From positions 28,648 to 92,647 of the forward strand of contig JAEWLI010000218.1 of the NCBI GenBank assembly GCA_023393375.1: a DNA stretch of 64,000 nt, read 5' to 3'. The notes beneath the pieces are model-generated. The model did no database searches. It was not told the origin of the DNA and worked only from the letters and a program-made list of their open reading frames with translations. The stretch comes from Bacteroidota bacterium. GTDB lineage: Bacteria > Bacteroidota > Bacteroidia > Cytophagales > Cyclobacteriaceae. Below, piece by piece: positions 50,716 through 60,078 of this stretch (the stretch's first letter is position 1; the number at the start of each line of letters is the position of its first letter). The translations under genes and the position numbers were made by a program.

Positions 50716-52959
50716 ATGATCTTAAATAATAATCTGCGGGCGTTTGTATTTCTTATACTATGCCTGATTGGCTCATGTAAAACCATTTCCACAACTGAAT
50801 CAAAACAGAATGAATTTATTTCCATTGATGATAATCACATCTATGCAGATGAGTTCATTCATGTATTCACTAAAAACAATTTTAAGGATTCTGTACCAAC
50901 TCAACAAGATATTGATGAATACCTGGATTTATTTATCAATTTTAAATTAAAAGTAACGGAAGCTAAATCTTTAGGCCTTCACAATACGTCAGAATTTATC
51001 CAGGAATTTCAAACTTATCGCGATGAATTGGCAAAGCCATACCTGACAGAAAATATTGTAAATGACCAATTAGTGAAAGAAGCATACGAAAGGATGAAAA
51101 CTGAAGTAAAAGCTTCCCATATTCTTGTTTTGGCTGACGAAAATTTATCTCCACAAGATACACTAAAAGCTTATAATAAGATTAGTAACATAAGGGGTAA
51201 AGCCCTTAGCGGCGAAGATTTTGACCAATTAGCAAAAGAATTTTCCGAGGATCCCTCTGCTCGCACCAATGGTGGGAATCTAGGTTATTTCACAGCATTC
51301 CAAATGGTTTATCCTTTTGAGGAACATGCCTATAAGACTAATTCAGGCGACATTTCATCCATCTTTAAAACCAAATTTGGATACCATATCCTGAAAGTAC
51401 ATGATAAACGGCCTTCCCGAGGCAAAATTCGCACATCGCACATCATGATCCGAACTCCTGAAGTTACGTCTTCTGAGGATTCTTTGGCAGCAGTGAGGAA
51501 AATAAACGAAATTCATGCTAAACTTAACAACGGGGCGTTATGGTTTGATATGTGCCAGCAGTTTTCCGATGACTTGAACACAAAAGCCAATGGGGGACTT
51601 TTACCATGGTTTGGGTCAGGCAATATGGTTCCTGAATTTGAAGAAGCAGCCTTTGGGATCAAAAATATTGGAGATTTTACCAAACCCATTCGTACTACAT
51701 ATGGCTGGCATATTATAAAACTGGAAGAGCGAAAAGGCTTGGAACCATTTGAAGAGATTGAAGAAAATATCAAAAATCTTGTGAAACGGGATTCTCGTTC
51801 ACAATTAAGCAAGAATGCATTTGTTGAAAGGCTAAAAAGAGAAAATAATTTTACTGAAAATCAGGACATGCTGGAGGAATTGTTGTCCTTCTCATCAAAT
51901 GACATTTATGCAGAATTCTCGGAAAATAAAGAAAATATTAATCAGGAGTTATTCAGGATCAATGATTCTATATTCAATATCAAGCATTTTCTGGATGATA
52001 CCAAGGAAAAATACCCTAATCAACAAGATCAAGTCACATCCAGACTGGAATTGTGGTACGATGATTTTGTAGTAGAAAAGCTTGTAGAGTATGAAAAAGC
52101 TCAATTGGCTGAAAAATATTATGATTATAAAATGCTCCTCACAGAATATGAAGAAGGGATTTTACTGTTTCAGTTGATGGATAGTAAAGTATGGACAAAA
52201 GCAATGGCTGATACAATCGGTTTACAAGCGTATTTTGTTAACCATCTGGAAAATTATCAATGGGGGGAGCGATTGGATGCCGTAATTTACAATGCGGCTT
52301 CTGAAGAGATCAGAAATAAAATCAAACCTTATTTGGAAAACGATTTTATAACAATACCTTCTTCTGGTCATATTGTAAATTTCACCGGGAATTCTTCACA
52401 ATTAAGTAATATTGACAGGAATAAACTAAAAAATATTGCAGCGATTCTTGAAAAAAATGAAGACTGGATGCTTCAGATAATTCCTGAAAACTCTGAGCTG
52501 AATCAGGAAAGAGTCGATTCAATAATGAATTATTTAGGAGAATTGGAGGTTTCATTGAATAGGATAAAAATATCCAAAGAACAATCAAGTGAATCAATAT
52601 CACTCTCCTTGATCTCAGCTTCCCGAAATAGTTTGGAAAAATATTTCAATACTCAATCTGGCCTTGAACTGAAGGTTGAAAGTGGTTTATACGAAAAAGA
52701 TGAGCATCCTTTATTAAAAAACATTCTGTGGCAAAAGGGGAAATATGAAATAAATACTGGTGACAGGTATCACCTGATAGAAGTACGGGGAATTTTGCCA
52801 CCAGCCCCAAAAAATATAGAAGATATCAAAGGTTTGGTAATTTCAGATTACCAGAACTATCTTGAACAGGAATGGCTCAAAGAATTAAAAGCAAAATATG
52901 CCATAAAAATTAATGATAAAGAAAAAAGAAAAATATACCGTAAACTGCTGGAAATATAA
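50716..52959 (+). CDS. Peptidyl-prolyl isomerase lipoprotein with two parvulin domains
   Basis: The 747 residues start with a lipoprotein signal (lipobox IGSC, acylated C21). An N-terminal SurA-like helical part follows (about 35-130). Two parvulin domains come next: the first from VKASHILVLADE (132-230, with GGNLGYFTAFQMVYPFEE), the second from GKIRTSHIMIRTPE (about 238-345, with GGLLPWFGSGNMVPEFEEAA). A long C-terminal extension (about 380-747) has no motif I can name. Such proteins help outer-membrane proteins fold in the periplasm. It is the first of three overlapping genes. Confidence 0.9.
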   Translation: MILNNNLRAFVFLILCLIGSCKTISTTESKQNEFISIDDNHIYADEFIHVFTKNNFKDSVPTQQDIDEYLDLFINFKLKVTEAKSLGLHNTSEFIQEFQTYRDELAKPYLTENIVNDQLVKEAYERMKTEVKASHILVLADENLSPQDTLKAYNKISNIRGKALSGEDFDQLAKEFSEDPSARTNGGNLGYFTAFQMVYPFEEHAYKTNSGDISSIFKTKFGYHILKVHDKRPSRGKIRTSHIMIRTPEVTSSEDSLAAVRKINEIHAKLNNGALWFDMCQQFSDDLNTKANGGLLPWFGSGNMVPEFEEAAFGIKNIGDFTKPIRTTYGWHIIKLEERKGLEPFEEIEENIKNLVKRDSRSQLSKNAFVERLKRENNFTENQDMLEELLSFSSNDIYAEFSENKENINQELFRINDSIFNIKHFLDDTKEKYPNQQDQVTSRLELWYDDFVVEKLVEYEKAQLAEKYYDYKMLLTEYEEGILLFQLMDSKVWTKAMADTIGLQAYFVNHLENYQWGERLDAVIYNAASEEIRNKIKPYLENDFITIPSSGHIVNFTGNSSQLSNIDRNKLKNIAAILEKNEDWMLQIIPENSELNQERVDSIMNYLGELEVSLNRIKISKEQSSESISLSLISASRNSLEKYFNTQSGLELKVESGLYEKDEHPLLKNILWQKGKYEINTGDRYHLIEVRGILPPAPKNIEDIKGLVISDYQNYLEQEWLKELKAKYAIKINDKEKRKIYRKLLEI

Positions 52960-53824
52960 GTTAATCCTTATTTCACTGATCACCATAACCTCTTGCGAGT
53001 GGCTGCAAATAAAGAATAATGGAGGACTTGATGAAGGTGCCATACCGATTGCCAGGGTTGAAGCAAAATACCTTTATTATAAAGATATAGAAGGCATCGT
53101 ACCCAAGGGAACCAATGCTGTGGATAGTACAAGCATGTCAAATCGATATGTGCAGAATTGGATTAAAAAACAATTGATGATCAATGAAGCTTCATCAAAA
53201 ATTGATTTTAACAAGGCTGAATTGGAAAGAAAAATCCTCGATTACCAATACGCATTGATGGCGTATGAATTTGAGAAACAACATGTTTTTGCCAATTTGA
53301 ATAAAGAAGTAACTCCAAAGGAAATTTCTCAATATTATCAGACCCATAAGGAAAATTTTCAGCTCAAGCAAAACATTTTGAGGTGCATTTTTATGCAAAT
53401 CCCAAAAGATTCGCCCAAGTTAAAAGACATTAAAAAAGCACTTTCCGGAAAATCTGAAAGTGCAAAAGCACAATTAAAATCATTAAGTTTGCGGTACGCT
53501 ACCAAAACTCATCTGGAAGATACAATCTGGCTTAAATTTGATGATGTATTCCGGTCAGTTCCCTTAGAAGTTACCAATAGGGTACAGTTTTTGAAGGATA
53601 ACAGAAACCGGATAATCGAGGTAGTTGATGAAAATTATGTATATTTAGTAAATATTTTTGAATACAAAATAAAGGATGAAATTTCTCCACTCGATTATGT
53701 AAAGGAGGATATCAAAACCATTATTATAAATAAAAGAAAAACAATGTTGGCCAGACAACTTGAGGACGACATTTACAATAAAGCATTAAAAGATAAGAAT
53801 TTTGAGATATATGTTGAAAATTAG
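52913..53824 (+). CDS. SurA-N-like lipoprotein without a parvulin domain
   Basis: The 303 residues have a lipoprotein signal with lipobox ITSC (C28) and then helical sequence like the chaperone part of SurA: VEAKYLYYKDIEGIVP, YVQNWIKKQLMINEAS, and EVTPKEISQYYQTHKENFQL. No parvulin active-site region is seen, so it may be a chaperone rather than an isomerase. The start overlaps the previous gene by 47 bases and its end overlaps surA, so the three genes should be coupled. It probably escorts outer-membrane or secreted proteins. The call rests on pattern and context. Confidence 0.75.
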   Translation: MIKKKEKYTVNCWKYKLILISLITITSCEWLQIKNNGGLDEGAIPIARVEAKYLYYKDIEGIVPKGTNAVDSTSMSNRYVQNWIKKQLMINEASSKIDFNKAELERKILDYQYALMAYEFEKQHVFANLNKEVTPKEISQYYQTHKENFQLKQNILRCIFMQIPKDSPKLKDIKKALSGKSESAKAQLKSLSLRYATKTHLEDTIWLKFDDVFRSVPLEVTNRVQFLKDNRNRIIEVVDENYVYLVNIFEYKIKDEISPLDYVKEDIKTIIINKRKTMLARQLEDDIYNKALKDKNFEIYVEN

Positions 53825-55529
53825 CCGGGTGTTAATCATCCTTTTTCTTTCAGTAGTAGTGCAGGAGAAAACTTTTGGACAAGAAAAGGGGCCCTTTATT
53901 GATGGCATTATTGCCAAAGTAGATAATTATATTATTTTAAGATCTGAAGTAGAGGAAACTGCACAAGGTTATATCGAGCAATTTAGACTACCCAAATCAG
54001 AAGCTACTTGCGAAGCATTGAGATCATTATTGCTTTCAAAAGTTATGGTAGCAAAAGCGGAAATCGATTCTGTACTGGTAGAAGATGATCAGGTAGAAAG
54101 AGACCTAAATATGAGAATGCAGTACTATATAAGTCAGTTTGGTTCTCAATCACGGCTGGAAGAACACTTTGGCAAAACAATGGATCAGTTTAAGGAAGAG
54201 CTAAGAGGCCCCTTGAAAGAACAGCTAATTGCCAATAAAATGAGAAATGAGATTACTAGTAAAATCAAAGTAACCCCTTCAGAAGTTAAAAGGTTTTTCA
54301 ACAAAATCCCAACGGATAGTTTGCCATTATATTCACGTGAGGTAGTTGTTGGACATATCGTTAAAGTTCCATCCATTGGTCAAGGCCAAAAAAATGAGGC
54401 TAGGAAAAAAGCAATTGAGATTAGAAACAAGATTTTAAGAGGAACCGATATTTCTGCTAATTATCAAGACATGCAAATAAAACTGGGTCAGAATAATGCA
54501 GTAAGTATCATTACTCCGTCGGGCACTATAAATGGCATTTGGAAATACGAAATTAACAATACCATTACTTTTAATATCGATTCTGAAAACCCCAATATAT
54601 CCCGGTTGAATCAAAACTGGCTGATATCAAAAAACCCTGATAATTCGAATGAAATCAGAATGATACAAAGTGATTTTGATGATAATACCACGTTTATTCT
54701 TTCATCTGAAGGATCAGCTTCGATCCCTAACATTTCCAAAAACAACATTACCCGGCCCTGGAGAGTAGCATCAGCTTTTGAAGGTGGCGAAAGTTTCTCT
54801 GAAATGGCAAAGTTGCATTCAGATGATCCCGGTTCAAAAGAAAATGGAGGTAATCTGGGCTTTCATAGGCGAGGCGAACTGGTTCCTTCATATGAAGCCA
54901 CTGCTATGAATCTAAAACCCGGAGAAATTTCACAACCTATTGAATCCCAATTTGGTTATCATGTCATACAATTATTGGAAAGGCGGGGAAATGAATTTAA
55001 CTCAAGACATATTCTATTCAAATTCAATTCCTCCGAATTAGATATAAAAACTTCAAGAGATTATTTGGATAGCCTTAGAACTATAATATTGAAAGATAGT
55101 ATTACTTTTGAAAAAGCTGCAAAAGAATATTCTGAAGATAAACTTACGGCATCTTCTGGCGGTTTTTTTGTAGATGAAGAAACAGGTGCAAATATTATCT
55201 CAGTAGATGATATCGATCCTGTATTATTTTTTACATTAGATACAATGAAAGTAGGCAGTATTTCTCAACCTATGGAATTCAGAACCGAACAAGGTGCCAC
55301 TGCTGTGAGGATTGTTTATTTCAAAGCAAGCACTCCTCCTCATAAAGCTAATTTAAAAGATGATTATCAAAAAATACAAGTAGCAGCATTAAACCAAAAA
55401 AGACAAAAAGCTTTGGTCGATTGGTTCGAGGATGCGAAAAAAGAAGTATATATTGAAATTAACAGCAGGTACAATAACTGTAATATCCTAGATACCAATA
55501 GTCCGGTAAGTAGTGACGCTATATATTGA
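53811..55529 (+). CDS. surA: SurA-type periplasmic peptidyl-prolyl isomerase
   Basis: I start at ATG 53811; a TTG at 53802 is also in frame. The 572 residues have a signal peptide (LKISRVLIILFLSVVVQ), the SurA N domain (DGIIAKVDNYIILRSEVEE, about 30-55) and two parvulin domains. The first parvulin domain is split: it starts with SREVVVGHIVKVPSIGQGQK (about 175-195) and resumes with ESFSEMAKLHSDDPGSKENG (from about 327). About 114 unusual residues (roughly 212-325) lie between. The second domain starts at NSRHILFKFNS. SurA chaperones outer-membrane proteins. The insertion sits after ILRG and before ESFSE, where relatives join directly. Confidence 0.9.
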   Translation: MLKISRVLIILFLSVVVQEKTFGQEKGPFIDGIIAKVDNYIILRSEVEETAQGYIEQFRLPKSEATCEALRSLLLSKVMVAKAEIDSVLVEDDQVERDLNMRMQYYISQFGSQSRLEEHFGKTMDQFKEELRGPLKEQLIANKMRNEITSKIKVTPSEVKRFFNKIPTDSLPLYSREVVVGHIVKVPSIGQGQKNEARKKAIEIRNKILRGTDISANYQDMQIKLGQNNAVSIITPSGTINGIWKYEINNTITFNIDSENPNISRLNQNWLISKNPDNSNEIRMIQSDFDDNTTFILSSEGSASIPNISKNNITRPWRVASAFEGGESFSEMAKLHSDDPGSKENGGNLGFHRRGELVPSYEATAMNLKPGEISQPIESQFGYHVIQLLERRGNEFNSRHILFKFNSSELDIKTSRDYLDSLRTIILKDSITFEKAAKEYSEDKLTASSGGFFVDEETGANIISVDDIDPVLFFTLDTMKVGSISQPMEFRTEQGATAVRIVYFKASTPPHKANLKDDYQKIQVAALNQKRQKALVDWFEDAKKEVYIEINSRYNNCNILDTNSPVSSDAIY

Positions 55530-55560
55530 TATACTGGGTTTCTAACAAACTTTTTAATTT

Positions 55561-56526
55561 ATGCAGGAATTTAAATCTGATGTGGAAGCAGCAGACAGCC
55601 TAAACATTGTTTATAATAACCTTAGGACGGAAATAGCAAAAGTAGTGGTCGGTCAGGATGAAGTAGTAAAATTCCTCCTGATTTCCTTGTTTTGTCAAGG
55701 ACATTGTTTACTGATTGGTGCTCCGGGACTTGCAAAGACCTTGTTGATTAAAACCATTTCAGAAGCTTTGACACTGCAGTATAACAGAATCCAGTTTACA
55801 CCAGACCTGATGCCCTCTGATATTCTGGGATCGGAAACATTAGATAAAGATCGGAATTTTAAATTCATCAGAGGTCCGATTTTTGCCAATATTATTTTGG
55901 CCGATGAAATAAACCGTACTCCACCTAAAACCCAATCTGCATTGCTGGAAGCAATGCAGGAATACGGTGTAACCATTTCAGGCGAACATTTTAATCTGGA
56001 TAGGCCGTTTTACGTATTAGCAACACAAAATCCTATCGAACAAGAAGGTACTTATCCTTTGCCAGAAGCTCAGTTAGACAGATTTATGTTCAATGTATGG
56101 CTGGATTATCCTTCTTATGCACAGGAAATTGAAATCATTAAAAACACGACATCCACACGAGATGTTAAAATCAATAAAATCCTGTCGAAAGATGAAATTA
56201 TGTTTTATCAACACTTGGTCAGAAAAACCCCAATTGCTGATAACGTGGTTGAATATGCGGTAGGCCTGGTACATAAGTCAAGACCTAATACTGAAAAAGC
56301 CGCCGATATTTCAACTCAGTTTCTGGAATGGGGTGCCGGGCCGCGTGCTTCTCAATTTTTAGTATTGGCAGCCAAATGCCATGGTCTGCTAAATGGAAAG
56401 TATTCTCCAGATATTGAAGATGTAAAAGCAGTGGCAAAACCAGTATTACGCCATAGGCTGATCCGAAACTTTAAAGCAGAAGCCGAAGGCATTTCTGTAG
56501 ATCAAATTATTGAAAAATTAATGTAG
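55561..56526 (+). CDS. MoxR-family AAA+ ATPase
   Basis: The 321 residues have Walker A GAPGLAKT (53-60), Walker B NIILADEINRTPPKTQSALL, sensor 1 YVLATQNPIEQEGTYPLP and the arginine-finger region EAQLDRFMF. MoxR ATPases help assemble or activate partner proteins, often VWA-domain proteins, in stress and envelope functions. The gene follows surA by 31 bases. A VWA partner is not seen in the window. The ATPase is cytoplasmic, while its neighbours are periplasmic. Confidence 0.94.
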   Translation: MQEFKSDVEAADSLNIVYNNLRTEIAKVVVGQDEVVKFLLISLFCQGHCLLIGAPGLAKTLLIKTISEALTLQYNRIQFTPDLMPSDILGSETLDKDRNFKFIRGPIFANIILADEINRTPPKTQSALLEAMQEYGVTISGEHFNLDRPFYVLATQNPIEQEGTYPLPEAQLDRFMFNVWLDYPSYAQEIEIIKNTTSTRDVKINKILSKDEIMFYQHLVRKTPIADNVVEYAVGLVHKSRPNTEKAADISTQFLEWGAGPRASQFLVLAAKCHGLLNGKYSPDIEDVKAVAKPVLRHRLIRNFKAEAEGISVDQIIEKLM

Positions 56527-56557
56527 ATAAACCTTTCAAAACTTAATATCACACCCA

Positions 56558-56905
56558 TTGAAAATTAAAAGAAATCGTAAGAACAGGGAGGGAATTGTAT
56601 TTTCCACCGATCCTGACTATAGTTATCAATTTTCTGACGAAGAAAGCCAAGAAACAATTCTGCCAGAAAAGCAAAAGTTGAGAATTATTTTGGATAAAAA
56701 AGCAAGAGCCGGGAAACTGGCTACACTGATTACAGGATTTGCAGGCAGTGAAGAAGATCTAAAAGAACTTGGTAAAACTTTAAGGAATAAATGCGGTGTA
56801 GGAGGCACTACAAAGCAGAATGAAATACTTTTGCAAGGCGACTTTAGAGAACGGGCACACCAAATTTTATTAGAATTAGGTTATTCTTCCTCCAGGATAA
56901 TTTAG
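56558..56905 (+). CDS. SUI1/eIF1-family translation factor-like protein
   Basis: The 115 residues start with a basic stretch, and the second half is the SUI1 fold: GKLATLITGFAGSEEDLKEL, KTLRNKCGVGGTTKQNEILL, then GDFRERAHQILLELGYSSSR. Bacterial SUI1 proteins (YciH type) resemble eukaryotic eIF1 and are thought to affect start-site fidelity on the 30S subunit. The start is a TTG at 56558, 31 bases after moxR. The basic N-terminal part may contact RNA. Confidence 0.93.
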   Translation: MKIKRNRKNREGIVFSTDPDYSYQFSDEESQETILPEKQKLRIILDKKARAGKLATLITGFAGSEEDLKELGKTLRNKCGVGGTTKQNEILLQGDFRERAHQILLELGYSSSRII

Positions 56906-56914
56906 GCTGGTGAT

Positions 56915-57319
56915 TTACCGGCCATTCGTGATCAGTTTCTTGACAAGATCTTCTGGAACAGGTTTTATTATGTAGTCTTTTACACATTCATACCTAAAAG
57001 CCCCTTCTTTGTCTTTTTTCCTTATGGAACTGGTAAGAATGATGACTTCCGTAAAATCTTTATATTCTGGAAATCTTGATTGAAACTCCTGTAAAAAGCT
57101 GATTCCATCCATCTCTGGCATATTCAGATCCAACAAAATATACTTTGGAAAAGAATTAGGATCAGCTTCCAATAATTGTCCAAGATAGTCAATGGCTTCC
57201 AGTCCATTTTCTTTGGTAACAAAAAACTGCTTTTGAATACTGTTATTACCAATGATCATATGATGTAATTGCAATGCAAGTACATCGTCGTCAATCATCA
57301 ATACCTGATTAAATGTCAT
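56915..57319 (-). CDS. Single-domain response regulator (orphan receiver)
   Basis: The 134 residues form a receiver domain alone: MIDDDVLAL (acidic pocket), YILLDLNMPEMDGISFL (phospho-acceptor Asp), IILTSSI (Thr), and DYIIKPVPE (Lys). It has no output domain and no kinase next to it. It is a paralogue of the receiver at 12934-13353. It would act through protein contacts or a phosphorelay. The gene converges on the SUI1 gene with a 9-base gap. Confidence 0.88.
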   Translation of the reverse strand: MTFNQVLMIDDDVLALQLHHMIIGNNSIQKQFFVTKENGLEAIDYLGQLLEADPNSFPKYILLDLNMPEMDGISFLQEFQSRFPEYKDFTEVIILTSSIRKKDKEGAFRYECVKDYIIKPVPEDLVKKLITNGR

Positions 57320-57524
57320 TATTACAGTTATCTATTGTCATGCAATAATGGTTAAAGAATTAAAGAATATCAACATTTTTCGTAAAATATTCCTTTTTTT
57401 TGTCAGAAATTACTCCGGAATCAGTTATGGCTATTGTTACCATCATTATAATCGTCAAATATGTATGGATAAAATAAACTATGTAGTATAAAAGAGGTTA
57501 AGGTATTTGAATAAAATATGAAAC

Positions 57525-57854
57525 ATGGCTAATTCAAAGTTTTTACTTCAGAAAGTGGGTGCTTCCTCTAAATTTATTTTGGTAGGTCCTGATGGTCAGG
57601 TACTGTTGACCAGTAAGTTATACAGTGACAATTACTCCTGTAAACAAGGTATCGAGCTGATCCGACAAAATATAAATTCCGACAAAGTGTTTGAAAAAAC
57701 GAAAACACAGGATGGGCTTTTTTATTATAATTTCAGATTACCCAACCGTGAACTACTGGCGGTAAGTGAAATGTTTGCTGAAAAAGAAGAATTGATCGAG
57801 AATATCGAACAAGTAAAAGCTGTCTCATTAAACGCCGAGATTATAGAAAGATAA
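57525..57854 (+). CDS. YegP-family DUF1508 protein
   Basis: The 109 residues contain the DUF1508 repeat pattern: KFILVGPDGQVLLTSKLYSD and CKQGIELIRQNINSDKVFEK, typical of the YegP family, which usually has two such repeats. Here the second repeat is weak (LFYYNFRLPNRELLAVSEMF). The structure is a small alpha-beta unit of unknown function in the cytoplasm. A single gene with a short upstream gap. Confidence 0.88.
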   Translation: MANSKFLLQKVGASSKFILVGPDGQVLLTSKLYSDNYSCKQGIELIRQNINSDKVFEKTKTQDGLFYYNFRLPNRELLAVSEMFAEKEELIENIEQVKAVSLNAEIIER

Positions 57855-57891
57855 GTTTAATAGCTTTAATCAATTATATAGCATCATTAAC

Positions 57892-58650
57892 TCAATCATT
57901 TTTTCTTTGCCTTACCACCTCATAAATAAAGACCGCGGCAGCGACAGAAACATTCAGGGAAGCAATTTTACCGTATTGGGGTATGGCCACCCAATCATCA
58001 GCTATTTTTAAAATATCTGAAGAAATACCCACATCCTCAGCACCCACAACCAACACAACCGGATGGGTGAAATCAGTTTCATATAAATTTTTTTCGGCTT
58101 TTTCAGTTGCAGCTACCACTGCAAGGCCATTGTTTTTTAAATACTTTAAGGTTTGTACCAGGTTTTTTTCTCTGCACACCGGAATGTGATTTAAGGCTCC
58201 CGCTGAAGTTTTCACTGCATCACTATTAAGTTGAGCACTACCCTTGCCAGGAATTATTATGGCATCTACACCGGCACATTCAGCGGTTCGGGCAATTGCC
58301 CCAAAATTTCGTACATCAGTAACCCCATCCAACACAATAAGAAAAGGGTCCTTACCCCGTTGGAAACAGCTCTCAATAATATGATCGATGGATGCAAATT
58401 CTATCGCCGATAAAAATGCAATAGCACCCTGATGATTTTTACGGGTAATCCTGTTCAGTTTTTCAATGGGTGCCAGACTCACCGGAATATTAAATTGACT
58501 GGCCAAAGATAGGGTTTCCTTGATCAGGTCGTTTTTTATATCCTTCTGAATCAGTAATTTATCAATTTCCTTACCAGCTTCAATGGCCTCAATCACTGAT
58601 CTGGAACCATAAATAAAATTTATGTTCCGCTTTTCTTGTTGTTCATTCAT
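57892..58650 (-). CDS. rlmB: 23S rRNA ribose methyltransferase of the RlmB/TrmH (SpoU) family
   Basis: RlmB methylates the 2'-OH of a guanosine in the 23S rRNA peptidyl transferase region. I choose the ATG at 58650; the longer frame from 58689 adds a poor N terminus. The 252 residues have an N-terminal L7Ae-like substrate-binding domain (NINFIYGSRSVIEAI...) and the SpoU knot domain with NFGAIARTAE, VVLVVGAEDVGIS and IPQYGKIASLNVSVAAAV. The exact target base is inferred from the family. It is the second gene after the GWxTD gene, 40 bases apart. Confidence 0.93.
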   Translation of the reverse strand: MNEQQEKRNINFIYGSRSVIEAIEAGKEIDKLLIQKDIKNDLIKETLSLASQFNIPVSLAPIEKLNRITRKNHQGAIAFLSAIEFASIDHIIESCFQRGKDPFLIVLDGVTDVRNFGAIARTAECAGVDAIIIPGKGSAQLNSDAVKTSAGALNHIPVCREKNLVQTLKYLKNNGLAVVAATEKAEKNLYETDFTHPVVLVVGAEDVGISSDILKIADDWVAIPQYGKIASLNVSVAAAVFIYEVVRQRKND

Positions 58651-58690
58651 ATACATTGGGGATACCCTATAATAATTTTGTGCAATCAAA

Positions 58691-59926
58691 CTAATTTACC
58701 TGTACATTTGAGAATCTTCCCTTACGCCACATATCTACTATTCTATACCACTGCCTTTCATAATCTTTACTTCGCACCAGCACGAAATGCTTATCAGTGA
58801 AAATATTTTTTACTTTCATAAAGGAAAAGGTAAGGCTTGGGATATCCTCAATTTTATCATATTTCCATTCTTCTTTTTCTTCATCCCGGTACACTTCATC
58901 AGGTGGACCATATAATATATAAATCATGCCCATATCAGTCTTCCAACCTTCTTTATAAGCTGAAAAATAATAATTGGCTTCCCGAACTCTTTGATAATAA
59001 GCTTTTATCAAATTTTTGGCATTATCGGGTGATTTGGCCAAGGTTAACCAAAACCTGTCCATCTCCTTCTTCCTGTCATTGCCACTCATTAATCGCTCTC
59101 TTTCTGCTCTGGTTGTAATGTAGATTAAGGGCCCGGTTACATCATTTATTTGTGCAAGGCGTGGGAAAAATACATCTTGTGCCAATATACCCAAACCTTC
59201 TGTAGTTGTAGTATCCAATTGAACAAAATATAATCCATGCCGATCAAATTTAATCTTTTCGTTCAATGAAAAGATAATTACGGTGTCTATATTCATTTGT
59301 TCTGTTGCCCGTTGCGTCTGATTGGCCATGGGAGGATCTGCTGCTTTAAAATCTGTATTGTAGTAGTATGCAAATACCTTTCCATCGATTTGGCTGTTAC
59401 TCGAAAATACTACGGAATCCTCAACATTGAAATAATTGGTAAATAGAGGGAAACCGTCTTTTTTTATATAAATATCAGCGCGTGGAAATATGAACTCATT
59501 TTTGATCGGGATATCAAAAGTTAAAACCTTGGTGGTATGATGGTTGGTCAGGTGCACCATCATCAGGTTGTTATTTGTGGTTGAAGGTAATCGTGTCCTG
59601 AAAATAAAACTGCTATTATCCCGGAACAAAATATCCTGATATGGAATGGTGTCGCTATATATGATTTCTTTTGCTTGATAACTATCCCTGACATCATAGC
59701 TTAGTGTATAATTGTTTCTCAGATCAATACCTTCCAGGCTGACCACGTTTAGAAACACAGTGTGACCTTCATCTTCCCTGATGATCTCATAATTCAGTTT
59801 TATCTCTACTCCGGGATAATAATAATATGATAAATTCTTTTTTGTGAAATTCGTCAATGCCTGGCCCATAGTACTATTGGTGAGCCAAAACATGAAGATG
59901 AGGGATAATATTACAATTTTTTTCAT
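58691..59926 (-). CDS. GWxTD domain protein, exported
   Basis: I start at ATG 59926, where a signal peptide begins (KKIVILSLIFMFWLTNSTMG); an upstream frame to 60013 would start before the predicted transcription start. The 411 residues contain the GWxTD domain near the C terminus (KEGWKTDMGMIYILYGPPDE), preceded by a beta-rich region. GWxTD proteins are common in Bacteroidota and sit in the periplasm; their function is unknown. The gene is the first of a two-gene unit with rlmB. Confidence 0.85.
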   Translation of the reverse strand: MKKIVILSLIFMFWLTNSTMGQALTNFTKKNLSYYYYPGVEIKLNYEIIREDEGHTVFLNVVSLEGIDLRNNYTLSYDVRDSYQAKEIIYSDTIPYQDILFRDNSSFIFRTRLPSTTNNNLMMVHLTNHHTTKVLTFDIPIKNEFIFPRADIYIKKDGFPLFTNYFNVEDSVVFSSNSQIDGKVFAYYYNTDFKAADPPMANQTQRATEQMNIDTVIIFSLNEKIKFDRHGLYFVQLDTTTTEGLGILAQDVFFPRLAQINDVTGPLIYITTRAERERLMSGNDRKKEMDRFWLTLAKSPDNAKNLIKAYYQRVREANYYFSAYKEGWKTDMGMIYILYGPPDEVYRDEEKEEWKYDKIEDIPSLTFSFMKVKNIFTDKHFVLVRSKDYERQWYRIVDMWRKGRFSNVQVN

Positions 59927-59988
59927 CTTTTTTATGGGTTTAGTTACCATATACATGCATATTTTGAATTCTTCATGATCATATAACC

Positions 59989-59996
59989 CAAAATTA
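59989..59996 (-). promoter_or_regulatory. Possible -7 box of the GWxTD gene
   Basis: On the minus strand TAATTTTG matches TAnnTTTG. Transcription would start at about 59982, so the in-frame ATG at 60013 cannot be used. No -33 match is seen. Confidence 0.35.
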
Positions 59997-60078
59997 ATAC
60001 CTGAAGTCTGCACGAATTTAGTAAATGTTTAATAATTTAACGTTTTAAATTGGAATGAACTATTATTAAGCAAAAGAA

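Noticed and set aside
54444..54785. Intein in SurA
   Set aside because: The inserted part lacks the starting Cys/Ser, the block B His and the terminal His-Asn, and is shorter than known mini-inteins.
57427..57477. 16-residue hydrophobic mini-protein
   Set aside because: Too short to support, AT-rich chance frame, no promoter or ribosome site.
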